Position numbers and translations under genes: made by a program
Part shown: positions 44,563 through 58,709 of the stretch, piece by piece
How positions within the stretch are numbered: the stretch's first letter is position 1
Layout of the letters: the number at the start of each line of letters is the position of its first letter
The notes under the pieces: generated by a model
What the model saw: only the letters and a program-made list of their open reading frames with translations
Told to the model about the DNA's origin: nothing
The model's database searches: none
Assembly: GCA_958299035.1 (NCBI GenBank)
Contig: CATQJL010000316.1
Span: forward strand, 5,358,674 to 5,422,673
Source of the DNA: Cylicocyclus nassatus
Lineage: Eukaryota; Nematoda; Chromadorea; Rhabditida; Strongylidae
DNA length: 64,000 nt
Reading direction: 5' to 3'

Positions 44563-45372
44563 TTAGGTTGTCCCAAAAGTAAACTCCATTTCCAAATAAC
44601 TTGAGCTGTTTTTGTTTTTTTGACAGATTTAGGGTACCATTCGGTAGAGCGCAGCAAGCTCTATGAAAAGACTACCAAAATTCCATCTAATTCGTAACCT
44701 AGGTAAATTTTATAGTCAAAAATCAAAATTTTCCAGCTACCCCAAAAATCGCATCCCCTCACAGAAACTTCCTACGGACTTCCAACTTGGTCTTTATACA
44801 GTAGACACATAGTAGTACCCAAAAATGTATTTGGTGAATTTTTTCCGGAACTCAAAATTGAAAAACAAATACGGTCCCAAAATGCCAAAATGCCACTTTC
44901 TTCAGTTTTTTCATGTAAAACTTGGCATTTCTCGAATATAAAAGCACATAGAGGCGTAAGATTTTAAAATTATACTTAGAAAGGCTTGTAGTATACAATG
45001 ATATATACTTGAGGGGCTGAGGGCGGAGTGTGCCATTTTTAGACAATTTTCGTTTCTCGCTTTCTATGCTCGGAAAAAATTCGGTAAAGACATATTTGTG
45101 CTACTACTTTACTTTATACTACTATATCCCTACTGTATAATGACAAGTTGGAGATCTGTAGTCGCTTTCTATGCTCGGAAAAAATTCGGTAAAGGCATAT
45201 TTGTGTACTACTATATCCTTACTGTATAATGACAAGTTGGAGGCTGTAGGATTCTTTGTCGCAGAAATCCAATTTCCGGGTGACAAAATTTTTTTTCGAT
45301 TTTGGCTTCAAACTTTACATGGAAGGCGACTCAGGTGAACCCCTGGAGTCATTTTGTAGAGCTTGATCTGCT
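44563..45372. mobile_element. Mariner-like element, TTAGGTTGTCCC type, right end deleted
   Basis: Left end TTAGGTTGTCCCAAAAGT follows TA; homologous to 12227-13015. Sequence breaks off after TTGATCTGCT and joins B, so the right inverted end is lost. Contains the local 105-base tandem duplication. Confidence 0.7.
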
Positions 45373-48300
45373 AACCTGATATTTGGCAACTTATCGGACT
45401 GTCTGTACACTAAAGTATGCTAAAGGTCACCCTTATTTTCTCGCAACACCACTCTGCCCCTGTTCCACTTTTTTACGATACTTGTCTGCCCTCGCTATGT
45501 TTTCATAATTTGCATGCTCGCCTACCCCTCTTCACCAACTCCAGCTCTTCTGGCCAAACCTAACACATGTAATCTTGTCTTTTATTTGCAGAAAGCGACA
45601 AAATCGATATATGCAGTTTTTTCCAAATCAATGTTACTTTCGTTATTACCATGCTCATATACCCCCTGTGCCAAGTTACTGTCCCGTAACTCAAAGTTTG
45701 CGAAAAGATGAAATCGATAAATCAATAGACAATTTCGAAAGTTCATATCATATTTAGAATCACCATGTTTCTCGCCTCTCTATGTCAAGTCCCGCCTCTA
45801 AGTCAAAGTTTGCAAAAAGCCGGTGAAATCGATAAATCAATAGACATTTTGGAAAGTTCATATCGTATTCAGAATCAGTATGTTCTCCACCCTCTATGTC
45901 AAGTCCCGCCTCATAGCTCAAGATTTGCAAAAAGCCGATGAAATCGATAATAATAATCTATACTTCTCACCCCTTTGTCAATCCCAGCCCTGTCGACTAA
46001 AAAAATAAGGAAGTCAATGAAACTGAAATTGTTAATTGATAACGAAAAGTAGCCAACGATACCCGCCCCGCCCCGAAGTGTACGAGTACAAAGTCCGGAT
46101 CGGATCGGTTCAGAAATGCATTTTTTATTTGGAACATACGTACACACATACAGTCAAGAGAGTTTTCCGCTTGATATAGTGTGCCTCACAGCAAACAGCA
46201 CCTGAACTAATAGATACGCCTGTAATGCGGGCTGCTTGCGCGGGCAGATTGTCGGCGATTCAGACGTAGCTATTTGTTCACGCGGAGATTACACTGCAAA
46301 GTCTGGCACCGCAAGCACAATGTATTAAGCGAAAATTTCACTGGAGTTTATGCATACATATAGCCAGACAGATATTCAAACAGACAAATAGACATTCGGC
46401 TTTCTAGTGTCCCAAAAGTGCCTATGTTTGATTGTTGCTAGCTCTCTTGTAATGAAGTGTCTCCGAAAGCCTTTGGTAAGGTTTGTAGTCCTGGCTTCAA
46501 CTTATATTAGATTTATAATATGAGCAAATTAATAATCTAACTTCATTACTGTAGGAGCACGGTAGGAACTTAAAGCATATGGCGTCACTGTGAAAAAAGC
46601 CGTTGGAAAAACTTTCCAAAAAACTAAGCTCCGTAACAAAGTTGATTTGGTACACAAATTTTTCATACAGATCTTTCGTAGCGCTTTTCAAATGGCCTGA
46701 TCAGATTTTTGACGAATGGCAGAAATTGGTTGTTATGGTATATCTGGCATAACTTAGAAAAGCTTTACGACGAAATGAGGGTTTCAGTTTGGAATCACCG
46801 TCTCTGACTTAACCTAGTGTATAAGCTTTCAGCTTCTCCGGTGAAATATGACCCCCTCTACTCAAAACCCTTCTCAATGTTCCTACCGTAATCCTACATT
46901 AATACGGAAATTTTTGATTCGCATCACACCTCATTATTATTACTAAACAGTAGGCACATTTTTGGGACACCCTATATATGATGATTCTGACTGCAGATAG
47001 CACGACTAAGGCAATTACATGAAAGAACATTTATCTAAGCTACTTTTTTTTATAATGGTTAGAGTCTTACTCAGACGCGAGCATGATTTGGAAACTAGCA
47101 AGACACTTGCGATGTAATACTCTAGTCTACCAATTATTTCAAAAGCATAACGAACATAGATTTAGTAAATCATAGTTCCTACTTAAACGACTTCTAACGG
47201 CTGAAATTTTTTTGAGACACTGTTAATATCAGAAACTTGCCTCAGGCTCTGCTAATGCACGAAAACCATTACGAAGGCCGTGGATCCCCACGACATGTAA
47301 GCCAGTGCAAGTCGTCGTCGTCCGTTTGATGCGGTTAACAAAGAAAGTTTTGAAGGAACGAATTTTTCGGTCGCGGATAAATCAATCGAGTTAATGGTTG
47401 AACAATGCCTTAGTTGTACCTGTTCCCAATCACATTCCAACTGATGTGCGCCAGCTTTGCCGGGCTCCTTCAGAGTATTTCTGACACATGACGAGCGATT
47501 ACAGAAGTGCTATATAGGATCGCAAACAAGATCCTTGTAAGTTCAACCTCTCATTCTTCTCTAAAATTGTCCAGAAATGACTTGAACAAGTAACTTCGGG
47601 ATGTTTTTCTCTTGTTGTTGCATTACAATTGAGCTAACTCTAGCCTAACTCTTGAGAAAAAACGGGTTGCGATAAACTTTTCCGTCGCTGCATTTTTATC
47701 GTGAAAAAACTGTCGGATTGCTATACTAATTTCTTTTGAGGCAGATTTTTTAAGAAACTGAAAACATCACTGGACTGCTACGAATCTGGCGGTTAGAATT
47801 TAGGTGTAATTTCCAAAAATACTTTTGTTTGACCTATCGCGACGTATTTGTCGCGACAAAACCGTCTCACGGCAGTCTCCTTGACAATAATTTTCACGGA
47901 TCCAAAAATACATTTTTGAATTCCTGGCAAGCTTTCAACTTAGAAGGTGCTTCGAATTAACAAAAAAACTTTTATACACAGCATTTGGTGATCAGTGAGA
48001 ATGTTTTCTTCGAATTCAGATCAAATTTTCGAAGATTTTGCATAATTTACAAAGTTTGCTGAAGGAACTGAAAGCAAAGTGTACTGCGGTGTTTCGTCAT
48101 CACTTTCGACCTATCAAATTTGATGCTGGCTGATTTAGCCCCTCAAGAGCGAGTTAGCCTGCGGACGCTAGGTGCGAAATTCACGGCTTCATATTTTTGG
48201 AAGCTATTCATCTGTGGCCAAATCACTTCTCGATTTGTAGAATATAAGAACTCTTGTAAAAAAATAGTTTGAAATTTGTTTTTTATATGAAATCGTCTCA

Positions 48301-49633
48301 TAGGTACGTGGTCTTGAAATGAGGTGCGCATGTTCCATTGACAAGTGAGGCCTCATTTCAAGACCGTGATACAAAGGACAGATCGATGAAAGAGTCAAAA
48401 CTTTGTCTATGTTCTGAGTGGTACCTGCTGCTCAAGTTTTTCATCTTGGAATGTTCGATTCTGAGGAGAGAACCATCTGGTGATTGGTGAAAATGTGCAA
48501 AAAAATCAACTTTCTGCCATTAGAACCAAAATCCACTGTTATACCTGCTAACGTTTACATTTCCTCTGTGAAAAATGCTACTTGAAAATATATGAATTAA
48601 ATAGTTTAGCGTCACCTAAGTATCCCTCATTTTTGCTTCTTTCTTAGTTACGGCTGCCTTATCCAGTTGGGTGCTCCTGCATCCAAATCTCTGCACATTT
48701 GGATTCGCACCTAGAGTGTTCGCGGCTTAGCTAGAAACAGAGAATTCGCATAAATCTTCGAGTTTTGTTTGAAGTGCTCTTGGAAGAACCATTTGATTCA
48801 TTTCTTTCCGTTTTCCAGACGATTAACAGAAAATGACGAAAACATTTTGTCTTACCTTCAATACTTTTATACTAGATTGTCCGCCTTCACGAGATGTTCG
48901 ATACCTTATTTTTTGGGTGAACTACGGAACTTCTGTCAGAAGCAAACGGTAATTCCCAAAATTCAAAATCTTTTGAACTACTAAATGTGCAAAGTTTCCA
49001 CATTTTTGGAAACTGTATAATTTTAGACAGTCTGCCATCGCGAGATCTTGCATTCTTCTTTCATTGTCTAGGCATTCTACCGAAAGATGGTCAAGAACAT
49101 CTGCACCCAAGTGACACGCCGTGACCAAGGGAGAAAGTTATCGAAGATGTCATCCAGATATCGATCATTAGGAGAGTATTGCTCAATAGTCTCAATTTGT
49201 TGACTTTTCGATGAAGCTTGACCTCAGTGAAATACCAATGTTCCTCAAATAGAAAAAATAGCGTTGGTGTTTGAACGAAAAAAATTCCAAAAATTTTAAG
49301 AATTCAAAAAAACACAAAATTCCAAATTTAGCCACTTGACCTATTTTATTCAGATTTTGATTTCTTTCTCATCAAATTTTTTCAAATTCAACACTTGCCA
49401 ATTTCGCGTCGAAACAGGGAGGTGTATGTCAAAAGGTGCGATTTTTATTGCCAGATGGACACCAAATAACACATAATAATTGCTTTATAACATTAAAAAA
49501 GCATTTTGATTTTTGAAGGAAACATATTGGATAGCTACATGAGTCACTTGATCTTGCTGCCTTGAAATCAACTCGAAATAGCAATATTGAAGATTGAAAA
49601 CCCATAAAAATACAGTTAAGAACAATTTCATAG

Positions 49634-49842
49634 ATATTTCGTTCCGTTTTCCAGCAGAAGCGAACAAACTCAGCAAGTGGTAACCTCAGAAAGATAGTAA
49701 GCCAACGCACTTTATCTGGTACTCTTTGGAGACTCGCTAGCACTAAAGTGGGGTTCTGCGTGGGTGACAGCCGGAGAAATCGCGCCTCTTGACCTTCTCC
49801 CGTAACAGTGCCACAAGGAGATGCAACCACTTTCAATGCAAA
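49634..49842 (-). CDS. Candidate exon of unknown gene (segment C, unit 2)
   Basis: Base-for-base copy of 22731-22938 with diverged flanks on both sides. The - strand frame is open and continues further downstream here, since the mini-element is absent. The neighbouring frame at 49878-50066 has several substitutions relative to unit 1. Unrecognised. Confidence 0.3.
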
Positions 49843-52234
49843 CCGAAATTATTTTTAGTAAAAAAACACCCGGAATTTTAAAGGAGAAAATGGAGGGAAC
49901 TTTCTGTAGCGTTGCGTTTCGGAAACGTATCCATTATCTCGACGCATTGACCTTCGTTTGCTGTGAAAATACTAGCGGAACTTGAGCGGATGCACACCAC
50001 CAGCATAATTTCCAAAATTTTAAGTGGATTATGTGCCCCTTTGCTCTGAGCGATCAAATTCGGCACTACAGCTTTCTTGATTGAAGAAGAATTCAGAAAC
50101 TAAAATAAATCGATCGAATTCAAAGAATTTCTATTGAATTTTTTGATCACATTTGTTTTTTCAATACTTGGAACATCCGCAGTTATTCCTTTTCAAACAA
50201 ATTTTGGACTATTGAGAATGTACACTATATTCTCCTAATTACTAATCAACTGAGCGACATTCGATGGATAACTTGGCACGTTTGGGCTTGACTGTGTTAG
50301 CTTGGCTGCAGGTGCTCATGGCTCTTTCAATTCAGCACAGTCGGACGACAAAATAATGCATCATCTCGTGGTGCAAAGCTATCCGAATTATACAGTCTCA
50401 GAAAGGATGGAAATTGTGCACATTTAAGAATTTTTGAAAAAAAATTCAAAAATTTTCAAAATTACGGTTACGGCTCTCGGCAGTACTTTCGTCGCGTACA
50501 AAGTATATAAAAGTATAAATAAGCATAAGTAAAGTATCGAAAATCTCGGACGGACAATCTAGTAAAAGTATTGAAGTTATGACAAAATGTTCTCATCATT
50601 TTCTGTTAATCGTCTGAATATGTCAGGGGTTGGTTTCGTTTTTTGAGACCTGGACTGATCTCGAAAGTGTATGAATTTTTCTATCACGAGATATGGAAAA
50701 TGTTTATGTAAAATCTCTGTCTAGTGTTCCGGCCTCCAATCGATTGTTTATAAGAGGGGTAAACATGCATTCCAGATATCCCAGTGGCATAAGTACGGTC
50801 AAGCAAGTAATTTTGGAGTCGATCATAATCGATTTGACTTTTCGGGCTCTACAAATTTCCAATTCATTCTTTCAGCAATTTTCCATTGATCGTTCAGATA
50901 AATAATCGTTTTGAAAATTTTTTTTGAAATAGTGCGTTTTTCTGTTTACAAAACGAAATGAGAAATTACTAGTTCGAAATCTTTGCCGAGGAAATCTCCT
51001 TTGAGTTGCATGCGCATATGTTTTTCACAGTAGCCTTTCATATGTATAGCTGCCGCGTTTTTTCCTTGGCCACAAATCGAGAGATAAAAACGGGCCAAAA
51101 CTGACTACAACGCATATGTGGGCTTTTCATGCTGGATGCTTTCCTTAGGACTAGAGTCTGTAAATGGAAATTCAAAGTTGATTTGCAAAGGACTTCAATT
51201 CAAGCTCTGTCTATGTATAAAGCTCGGCAGAATATGCCAATTTTCGTTTTTTTTTGATTTTCAGCCAAAAAATACAGCAATACTATGTATGCGATTGTAT
51301 GTGGAAAAATGCGTGAGTGAGTACGAGGTGTGGAGGATCATTTGGATTGAAAATTATTTCTTTCCGATTTTTTGGGCATATAGAGCTTTGAAATTTGACT
51401 CCAAATTTCAGCTGATTAAACTTGTTTTAAAGTTTTGAAGTCATTTTGTAGAGCGATCAGCTTACCGTCCAACTTTTTGTAAACGGTGTGAATGCGTTTT
51501 TCTTTCAGAAAGGAACTAAGTTGATGCCAGAGCTTTGAAAATTCGTGAAGCCGATAATGTAGCTATGACGAAAAGGAGAGAATGAATGGAGAGAATTGGT
51601 GTACATTTTTGTAATCAAAACACTCATAGCTCCTCGTTGAGAAGTTTGCGTTTTCCTCAAAAAGTCTACCGAACTACATTTTTTCCCTGTTGCAATTGTG
51701 ATCACATTCATGCATGTACACATTCATCGAAAGTTTTCAGAAAGGACTCCTGATTCCCGCTGATTCCATTGAGTTCTTCATCTACACTACTATAAGATTG
51801 GTAGCTAAGTGATGCAGCTTCATATACTTCAATATTCTGTTTTGCGCGTTCGATTTAGTATTGTATAAAATGTAAAGATGAGCTATCGGTCGAACTCTGC
51901 CATTGCATGCAAGAAAAGTAACTTCTTTCCCCTTGATAGTTTATCCTGAAAGGAGCAAAATGAGTGCCCCAGATTCTGCTGAAAGGAAGAGGGGGGGGGG
52001 AGGATATCATCCAACAAGAAGACTTATTTAATTATTTATTAATTTATTTAACTCACATGGGTGTGCCAAAAACACAGAAAGATTGTATGGAATCGGTCAT
52101 ACATTGGTGTTATCATGTAGTTCTTTGTTGTAATTTGCAGGTCGTTCTCCTTCTTCAAAGAGTGAGTCCTACTTTACCGAAATCCTGTTCCCCTACCCGA
52201 ACGCATGAATAAGCTACCAGGGCTTGGCAGACAC

Positions 52235-52951
52235 TTAATCAGTGACGGACGAATCCGTTAGGGACCCTGGGCGAGCAAGAAGGGGGAAAGGAAGAGAGCT
52301 CGCTGGTCTTCGGTTTCCTTGAAAACGGCTATTCTGAGCAGCAACATCCAAAGACTTTGAATGAACGTTAGGCAAAATGACCAACAGATGGAAAACACCA
52401 ATTTGATACTCATTCGCAAAAACAAGCTTTTTCTTTAAGGCATGTTCGTCACCGGGGATTTCGCCCAGGCATAGTTCGCCCAAACCAATGACTACTTCAG
52501 GTAATGCACGCATACTCGTTCTCGAATTGGAAAGCAGAGTGAATTTTTACGTTTCCAACGGCATAGACGGCGCCACTGGCCTCACTTTCAGATAATTTAC
52601 CCCGTGAGTGAGGCCAGCATAAACTTGCCATGTGCGAAATGTCCAAACTTTGCAATTTCTCAAAACTCATTTGCAAAAACCGAAAACGGTTCGTAAAGTC
52701 AGCGGCATAGTTCAGTAGCCGGTGCAGCAGATCGGCGTGAAATCGAGAAATATTGTGCTGAAACTGCGACACTTGTGAAAAGAGTCGGCGATCTGTTGCG
52801 ACGGACGACTGCCACAGCCGTCATTGCAGGTAGATACGTAGGTGCAATGATTGCGTAACAGCTGTATCACGCACAGATAGAGCAGCGACGAAGTTGCGAC
52901 CACTATGCTCAATGCCCAAATTTTGACGTGAAAATTTCGCCTTGGCAGCAA
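52235..52951 (-). CDS. Candidate multi-exon gene fragment with a membrane segment (segment C, unit 2)
   Basis: Identical over its length to the block at 25303-26031. The 23-base insertion just upstream (near 52957) changes the frame before the hydrophobic segment, so if a gene exists, its start must lie downstream of that point or the indel falls in an intron or leader. Confidence 0.3.
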
Positions 52952-53144
52952 ATATCGGTTTTCGTGTTCAGCATGTCAAGTCAACCTATTGCGGAGAATC
53001 TTGGCAAATTCTGATATCCCACTCTTTAGCTATCACCCTGAAATTTCGGAGACAACACTGCAATGATTTACCCATTCGACCGAATTAGCAAAATGTGTTC
53101 GTTCTTTTCCGTGAAGCGCACACATTCGTCTCCTTTATAAGGCG

Positions 53145-53363
53145 CAGGGCTCGGCACGAGCTGGCACCGGGGAATTTTCAAAGCGAAGTCCCCCTTGAAG
53201 TTTGCTAATTTTTACGAAGTCCCCTTTGATTCTCAACGATATCCCCTCTAAAATCCTAAAAAACCCCCCAAAAACGAAACGTCGACTGAAGAAAAAGGTC
53301 GCCGTCGCCGTTGCTCTAAAAACGATATCCAGCTTGCCCCGTGCCAGCTGGTGCCAGGCCCTG
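53145..53363. mobile_element. hAT-like MITE, 219 bp (unit 2)
   Basis: Same insertion as 26190-26409, with the same ATAAGGCG duplication (53137-53144, 53364-53371). Confidence 0.85.
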
Positions 53364-53395
53364 ATAAGGCGGTCCGCATCGAAAGATGACACAAT

Positions 53396-53660
53396 AGAAA
53401 CTGTGCTGAGACGCCCTATTTGATCTAAGTCCGCCTCGGTGTTGCAATGACAGGAGGTTTACGAAGTCCTATTCGTTGCACTGCGCTCTCGAAACATAAT
53501 TTCTCTCTGCTTTATGAATCAGCGTTCATAGTTTGCAATTTGAGCCAAAAAAAACGCTTGGCATCTCAAAAGTCTATTTAGAGCCGATTTTCTCGTAGAG
53601 GAAATACTGAAGTGGAACTGACAAGCTGGAAAGAAATGCATATTACCGTAAGCGCCTTCA
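53396..53660. repeat. Spacer S', unit 2
   Basis: Counterpart of 26675-26940; here it follows C directly, without the TA foldback. Confidence 0.7.
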
Positions 53661-55228
53661 AACGCTGATTTCAAGTCTGATCTATATTTTGCGTACCAAA
53701 TTTCTAATATAAGTTAAGCGCCTGAAAAATCAAGTTTGTAAACTTCGAATCAGCGAAACTGTACGAAAATACAGGTTTTGATAGATACGTCCTTTCCTTG
53801 CAGTATACTCAAAACATCGACAACATCGAAACATCAAACTTTCAATGGTGTTTTCAGGTGTTTTCGTGCAGCTTTCTGCATCAGTGCCACTTGTATCCTC
53901 CCCCTGTCAGTCTAAAGACATGTGAATCCTTATGACATGCGAATTTTGCACGCATTAGACCCACTCGTCTCTGTGCATGCTGAACCGACATGCTGGTCGC
54001 GCATGTATGCAAAATTCTCTAAAAGCTGGCTGTAATCTGCTCAATTCTCGTGCAGAAACAATTTCACAAGGCACTCAGACGCGCAAGGAAGAAGGTTCTA
54101 CCGTCTTGGTTTAGTAGGACGAGCAATTACTCATTTCAGAAGTTGTAAAACCTCATCCGGAAAGAGATTTCTATCAGAAGATTATTTGTAAAGTTACTGT
54201 ATCGAGAATGGCTTTGTGCGTTCCAAATAAATGTGCTTCTACATAAACTACAGTTTATGTACCCTTTGCTTCAACCAAACCGGCTGCTGGAAGGCGGGGC
54301 CCCACGACCTAGGCAATTGCTCGCTCCGCGACGCAGTCTGGGCCTCCCTCGCGAATATGCTCTCTGATTTCTAGCCTTAATTAGGTCACGGAGCCCCGCC
54401 CTCCAGCCGCCGATCTGGTTGAAGCAAAGGATACGTTAAACCCAAGAAGAAATTACCAAACTTGTAGTAAAAGCTTAAGCTGAAATTTTTTTGGCGCCTT
54501 TTTCCCTTAGAATTATGCTTCTCAATAATTATGTCGTTGATTAAATGCGCACCCAAAATTTGCAAATATGTAGGCTATAATGTAAGTCACTGGTGCAGCT
54601 ACTGCTCTGTAGTTCTGCCAAATTCTGAAGTCAGGGTAATGGTTACGGTAGGTATCGGTAGGTGACAGGAAAATGTTACTTCATCACAGTGTGGAGATGA
54701 AACTTGGTCTAGGGGTTATCCAATGATCACGAAAACGTTACTGACTTTACGTCGTTGGCCCTTTTTGTGAGATTATTACGACGAATTTACGAAACTAGAA
54801 TAATTGCGATATTCGTGTTCGACAAATGGAACACAAATAATCCCACTATGCAAACTCTCGGCCAGATCTGAGGTGAAGTTTCGAACTCTTGTCCCCCAGC
54901 AACCTTGCGTACAGCCGCTTTCAACTTCGTGAGAGCGCTAATCGACTCATCATCAAATTCCAATTCGTATATAATTTCGGATTGTTGTGCGTGTTCTAGG
55001 TCGCGAATCGCTTCATTGTTGCTCACAGTTCAATGAATCCTCGAGCCTCATTAGTTTTCGAAAAATGCTTGCAATCGTTCTGCTTTGTTATCAAGCAGCG
55101 GTTTGTGCCAGTTGGTAGCTCATACCAAATCCACATGATATGAAAAAAAAATACGGGATCGATTGGTCTTAGTTAACAACCTAATACTTCATTTTATCGT
55201 CATGGCTTGTGCATTTTTCGAGTTCAGA
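53661..55228. repeat. Segment D, unit 2
   Basis: Counterpart of 26941-28537, with a small deletion near 54920. Contains the 168-bp TIR element at 54263-54430. No gene recognised. Confidence 0.7.
54263..54430. mobile_element. 168-bp TIR element of segment D (unit 2)
   Basis: Same element and position as 27532-27699; ends CCTTTGCTTCAACC / GGTTGAAGCAAAGG. Confidence 0.7.
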
Positions 55229-57125
55229 TGCTTAATTTAAATAAAATTTCAAACCCACGTTTGTGGGCTAGAAGAAAGCGGTGTTAGTTAACGTGTAATT
55301 TCTTCACTGTCAGATCTCTCTAAATCTCCTTCTCCAAACCTCCAGAAAATTATCAACCCCGTCTCGTCAGCTGCTGATATAGGTGTGTTAATGAATGGCG
55401 AATTCGACGATGACTCGTTCAAAGCATTAGGTGGAAAAGGAAAGATTAAGGTACGAATAAGGAAAGTCGACTAAGAATGAGTGGTGGTCAAGGACATCTT
55501 CAAATCTTTGGCCGGTGACAAACTCCATCATTGTCTTAAGGCGCACTCAAGTAAATCTCACGGCGCGCGCAACATTAACCGAGTTACTGTAAAGGATGGA
55601 CGTCTTTGACATTCGTGTGTTTGTCAAATGGATGAAGAAATGCTATTTGACCAGCAGGGATATAGTTCAAGACCGGCTATGCTATTCTTTTACTGTCACC
55701 TTTCAATTATTGATATCAACCACTAAATCGATGATGTTGCCATCAAAAGTTTGGCCCCTAACAAAAGAAGAGGTAGAACGAGGGCGCGATAATTCAAATT
55801 GATTTCCATTAAAAAATACGATTCTTGAAATTAAACAAATTTCTCTCGAACAACTTTCTAAGAAATATAGATTTTTTGAATAGGAAATTCCTCTGCATCA
55901 AAAACAATAACCTTGATTCTCATACTTGCTGCAATCAGCTGTTCGTTGATACTCTCTTGTCCCACACCCCGCAAAATAACCATTTTTGCGCTGATTGTGT
56001 ATTGTGTATGTCACTTCACCTCCCGTAAGTTACTCATAAGTGACTTGCGGGATTTTTCCTTGGGTACATACATACCCGCGAGACCATCTCGAAACGGACG
56101 CTGCTCTTACAGAAGTCAGGTGAGAGCACAGCACCTGCCGCGATGCTCATTGACAAGTCACGAAGCATTCTCATAACGCGAGGGATTGCTCGCTACAAGC
56201 CTCAAAATATTCGCAAAGATCCTCACTTCAGATCATCTGAACTGGGCGAGCGTTACTGCGGGCCTTTGCAAAACTCTTTTTCTTTCACTATATAGGATGG
56301 GGCTCCAGCTCAGTCTAGCACGTTTTTCTGTCCAGTCTTTCTTTCGCCTAAATCGAGGACGTAGTATTGATGTGCTCTACAGAGCTGAAGAGAAGTGGCC
56401 GATTTCTGTGAAATTCGTATTGCTCGTAAGTGCAAAGAATGAGAACAGCATTCATGGCGAGTTGTTTCCGATGTATCTACCGTTATAATCGTCGCCGAGG
56501 GCAACAGAGAATTGCTAAGATTATGAAAATAGCCAGAAACCAAGCACCTGACTTTATTTGATCTTAGCTAGGCCTACGCCGAGATTGGAGGCCGCTCACT
56601 TATTCGTTTGGGAGGCCCTTCAAGTAAACATTCCCTCGTTCGTAGTTCGGCGCTTACTGTCATCTCCAAAATCATGTAAAAACGGGAAACCCATTTATTG
56701 TAAAGGCTGAGTTTGAGTTTTTACCAATAAATAAGTCTGTTTAGTTTCGAAATAGTGGTTCAATAGAAGGGATCTGTAAAATTGTAAGACTGAGCTTGGA
56801 TTTGGGGTTTTTCAATTTCAGTTCCAAGAAAAAGTAAGGTTTTCTATGCATTGAGATGTTTATCCGACTTCTTGAGTAAATGTATGGTCTATAGCTGCTT
56901 AAAAAGTGTAGAATACTTCTTGACAACGCGTGCTGCCACATATTTTATGCATGAAACATTCAAGCAAATAATCATGGGAGGTCAGGAGACATTGCATGAA
57001 ATTTTGAAAAAAAGAACGTTTGCAGAATAAACAATCATCAAAAGAGAAAAATTTGGAAAATCATATGAAACATTTTGAAGACAAAGTAACCATGAGCACT
57101 GTCTCCATGTGTATCGTATTGCCCT
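55229..57125. other. A segment of unit 3, no proven gene
   Basis: Very close to 28538-30428. The palindrome of unit 2 is damaged here (right arm GTGACTTGCGGG, about 56038-56049). A 100-codon frame at 56186-56488 matches unit 2. Confidence 0.45.
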
Positions 57126-58660
57126 TTACTTCTTGGGGCAGCCCGGCTTTCCGATTCCGAAGGGCCATAAAGAAGGGATTATCGTCTTCCCTCTGCTGTC
57201 TTTTACATTCTTCCAGCATTCAACACATTCAGTGTCACATTTGCAAAGAGCCGCTGCGCAACCGGTGTTTGTACCTAAAAAAAATACCAGACACCATGCT
57301 AGATTATATCAACTGATACAACAAAAGTGTAAATGCAGATTTATGTTGTGGAGATTGTGCTGAACGGGATCACCCCACTTATCTCATTTTTGTTCTTATC
57401 ATCTCGTTCTGAATTAGTTACTTCCGCGAAACAAAATTCTTCAGCGCTCGGTGACGGGAATTGAGAGCACTTGTTGCTGCATCAAATGACAAATCAGTCT
57501 AGGATCGAGGTGAAGAAGGAATGCAACCGAATATTGTTCTAACTCTTAGAGTCATTTTAGTTTTTCACGTCACCTCACCTAATACTTCTAACATTTGATG
57601 AGCTAACTCTTGACAAGCAAAACACTCAATCCGCTTTGTGCGACCGGTTCAACATTTTTGAAAGCACAAAGAGCTATGAGCTTATGATATCTTCCAGCTT
57701 CTATTTCCTATTCCTCCTTGTCACGCCTTGGGTAACTTATAGGCAGCGGCTCGGCAGAATGACAACTTTGGAATATTTATTGTTTTCGGCTCCCCTGGAT
57801 GAACTAAGTCCAAGACTGTGCTTTGCAGCTTCAAATTATAGCAATAACCCTATTTTCCAGACGTGAAAAGTGCTATATTGGCGGACGGCGTATGCCTGCC
57901 CTCTAGACCGCTATTGGCTCATGAGTGGAGGTACTGTGCCCATCCTGGCGGCAATTGGATTGTTGGCTGCAGCAGCCACTTTCGCGACCCGCCCGAACAG
58001 CACTTTTCACGTCTGGAAAAGCGGGCTATTGGTATCTTTTGGCTACAGAGCATAGTCTTGGACCTAGCTCATTCAGGGGAACCGAAAACGATGAATATCC
58101 GAAAGTTGCCATTCTACCGAGATGCTGCCTTCGAGTGGGAGAAGTGCTATAATCAGAGCAGGGCGGCGTATTTCCCGAAAAGAAAAATCTGAGAATGCGT
58201 GCAGTTAGCTCGATATCACTCACCTCTACATACGGCTCTGTTCCCGTTTGGCGTCTTGACACAATCCCATTTGTACAACGCGAAGTACTGCCTGATGTCG
58301 CCGCATACCTTGCTTGCCACAGCCCTATCGTAACATTTGTCATGATGCATGCAGCACCTAGAAGTGATCTTTCATGAATATGACTGCGAATTTGGGACTG
58401 GTAGTTTTACTTACCTGTCAATGGCATCGATTGGTGTACCCGAACCACCTTTGCCGCACCAGCATCCGTAGTGGTTGTATCTCTGAAAAGCATGAAATTT
58501 TCGAGCAGAATATCGTCAAAATGGTGAAACTTACCGTGCCCCAACCCCCTATTACGCAATCGGTCACGAAATTGAAATTAATCAGCGCTTGATGCGAAGG
58601 AGTATGATATTGTGGCACGACTGCGTAGACCAACGAGAGCAGAACTAGAACGATGTACAT
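57126..58660 (-). CDS. Secreted phospholipase A2 (unit 3)
   Basis: Four exons: 58535-58660, 58415-58482, 58224-58357 and 57126-57274, giving the same 158-residue protein as the unit 2 gene. The coding sequences differ at three positions, all synonymous (two in exon 1, one in exon 3), while introns and flanks carry substitutions and small indels. Active-site His70/Asp71, the glycine-rich calcium loop and CKCD are intact. Same orientation and promoter layout as in unit 2. Confidence 0.92.
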
Positions 58661-58699
58661 GTTCTATGACAATAAAGTGAAGAGCAAAGTGATACACTC

Positions 58700-58709
58700 C
58701 TTATATATT
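58700..58709 (-). promoter_or_regulatory. TATA box of phospholipase gene 3
   Basis: The - strand AATATATAAG lies about 40 bases upstream of the ATG at 58660, identical to unit 2. Confidence 0.5.

Larger units (their letters stand above)
40819..47140. repeat. Segment B', unit 2
   Basis: Complete B copy with hairpin at 40869-41045, foldback at about 42516-42810, mariner-like element from 44563 and tandem repeats at about 45680-45945. It carries a private hAT-like insertion at 43318-44548 and a local duplication of about 105 bases near 45050-45250. A possible decayed - strand exon lies at 42911-43030 (acceptor GTTTTGCAG, donor GTAAGTATT), whose splice sites are lost in most other B copies. Confidence 0.8.
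47141..53136. repeat. Segment C, unit 2
   Basis: Collinear with C of unit 1. It lacks the mini Penelope-like element (empty site near 49622) and has a 23-base insertion near 52957. No recognised gene apart from the candidate blocks listed. Confidence 0.75.
28538..55228. repeat. Large tandem unit 2 (A-B-S-B'-C-S'-D)
   Basis: Complete unit of about 26.7 kb collinear with unit 1. Private insertions are a composite block at about 36625-40513 (a Penelope-like element and two mariner-like elements) and a hAT-like element at 43318-44548. Its A segment is only about 1-2 percent different from that of unit 3 by eye. Confidence 0.9.
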
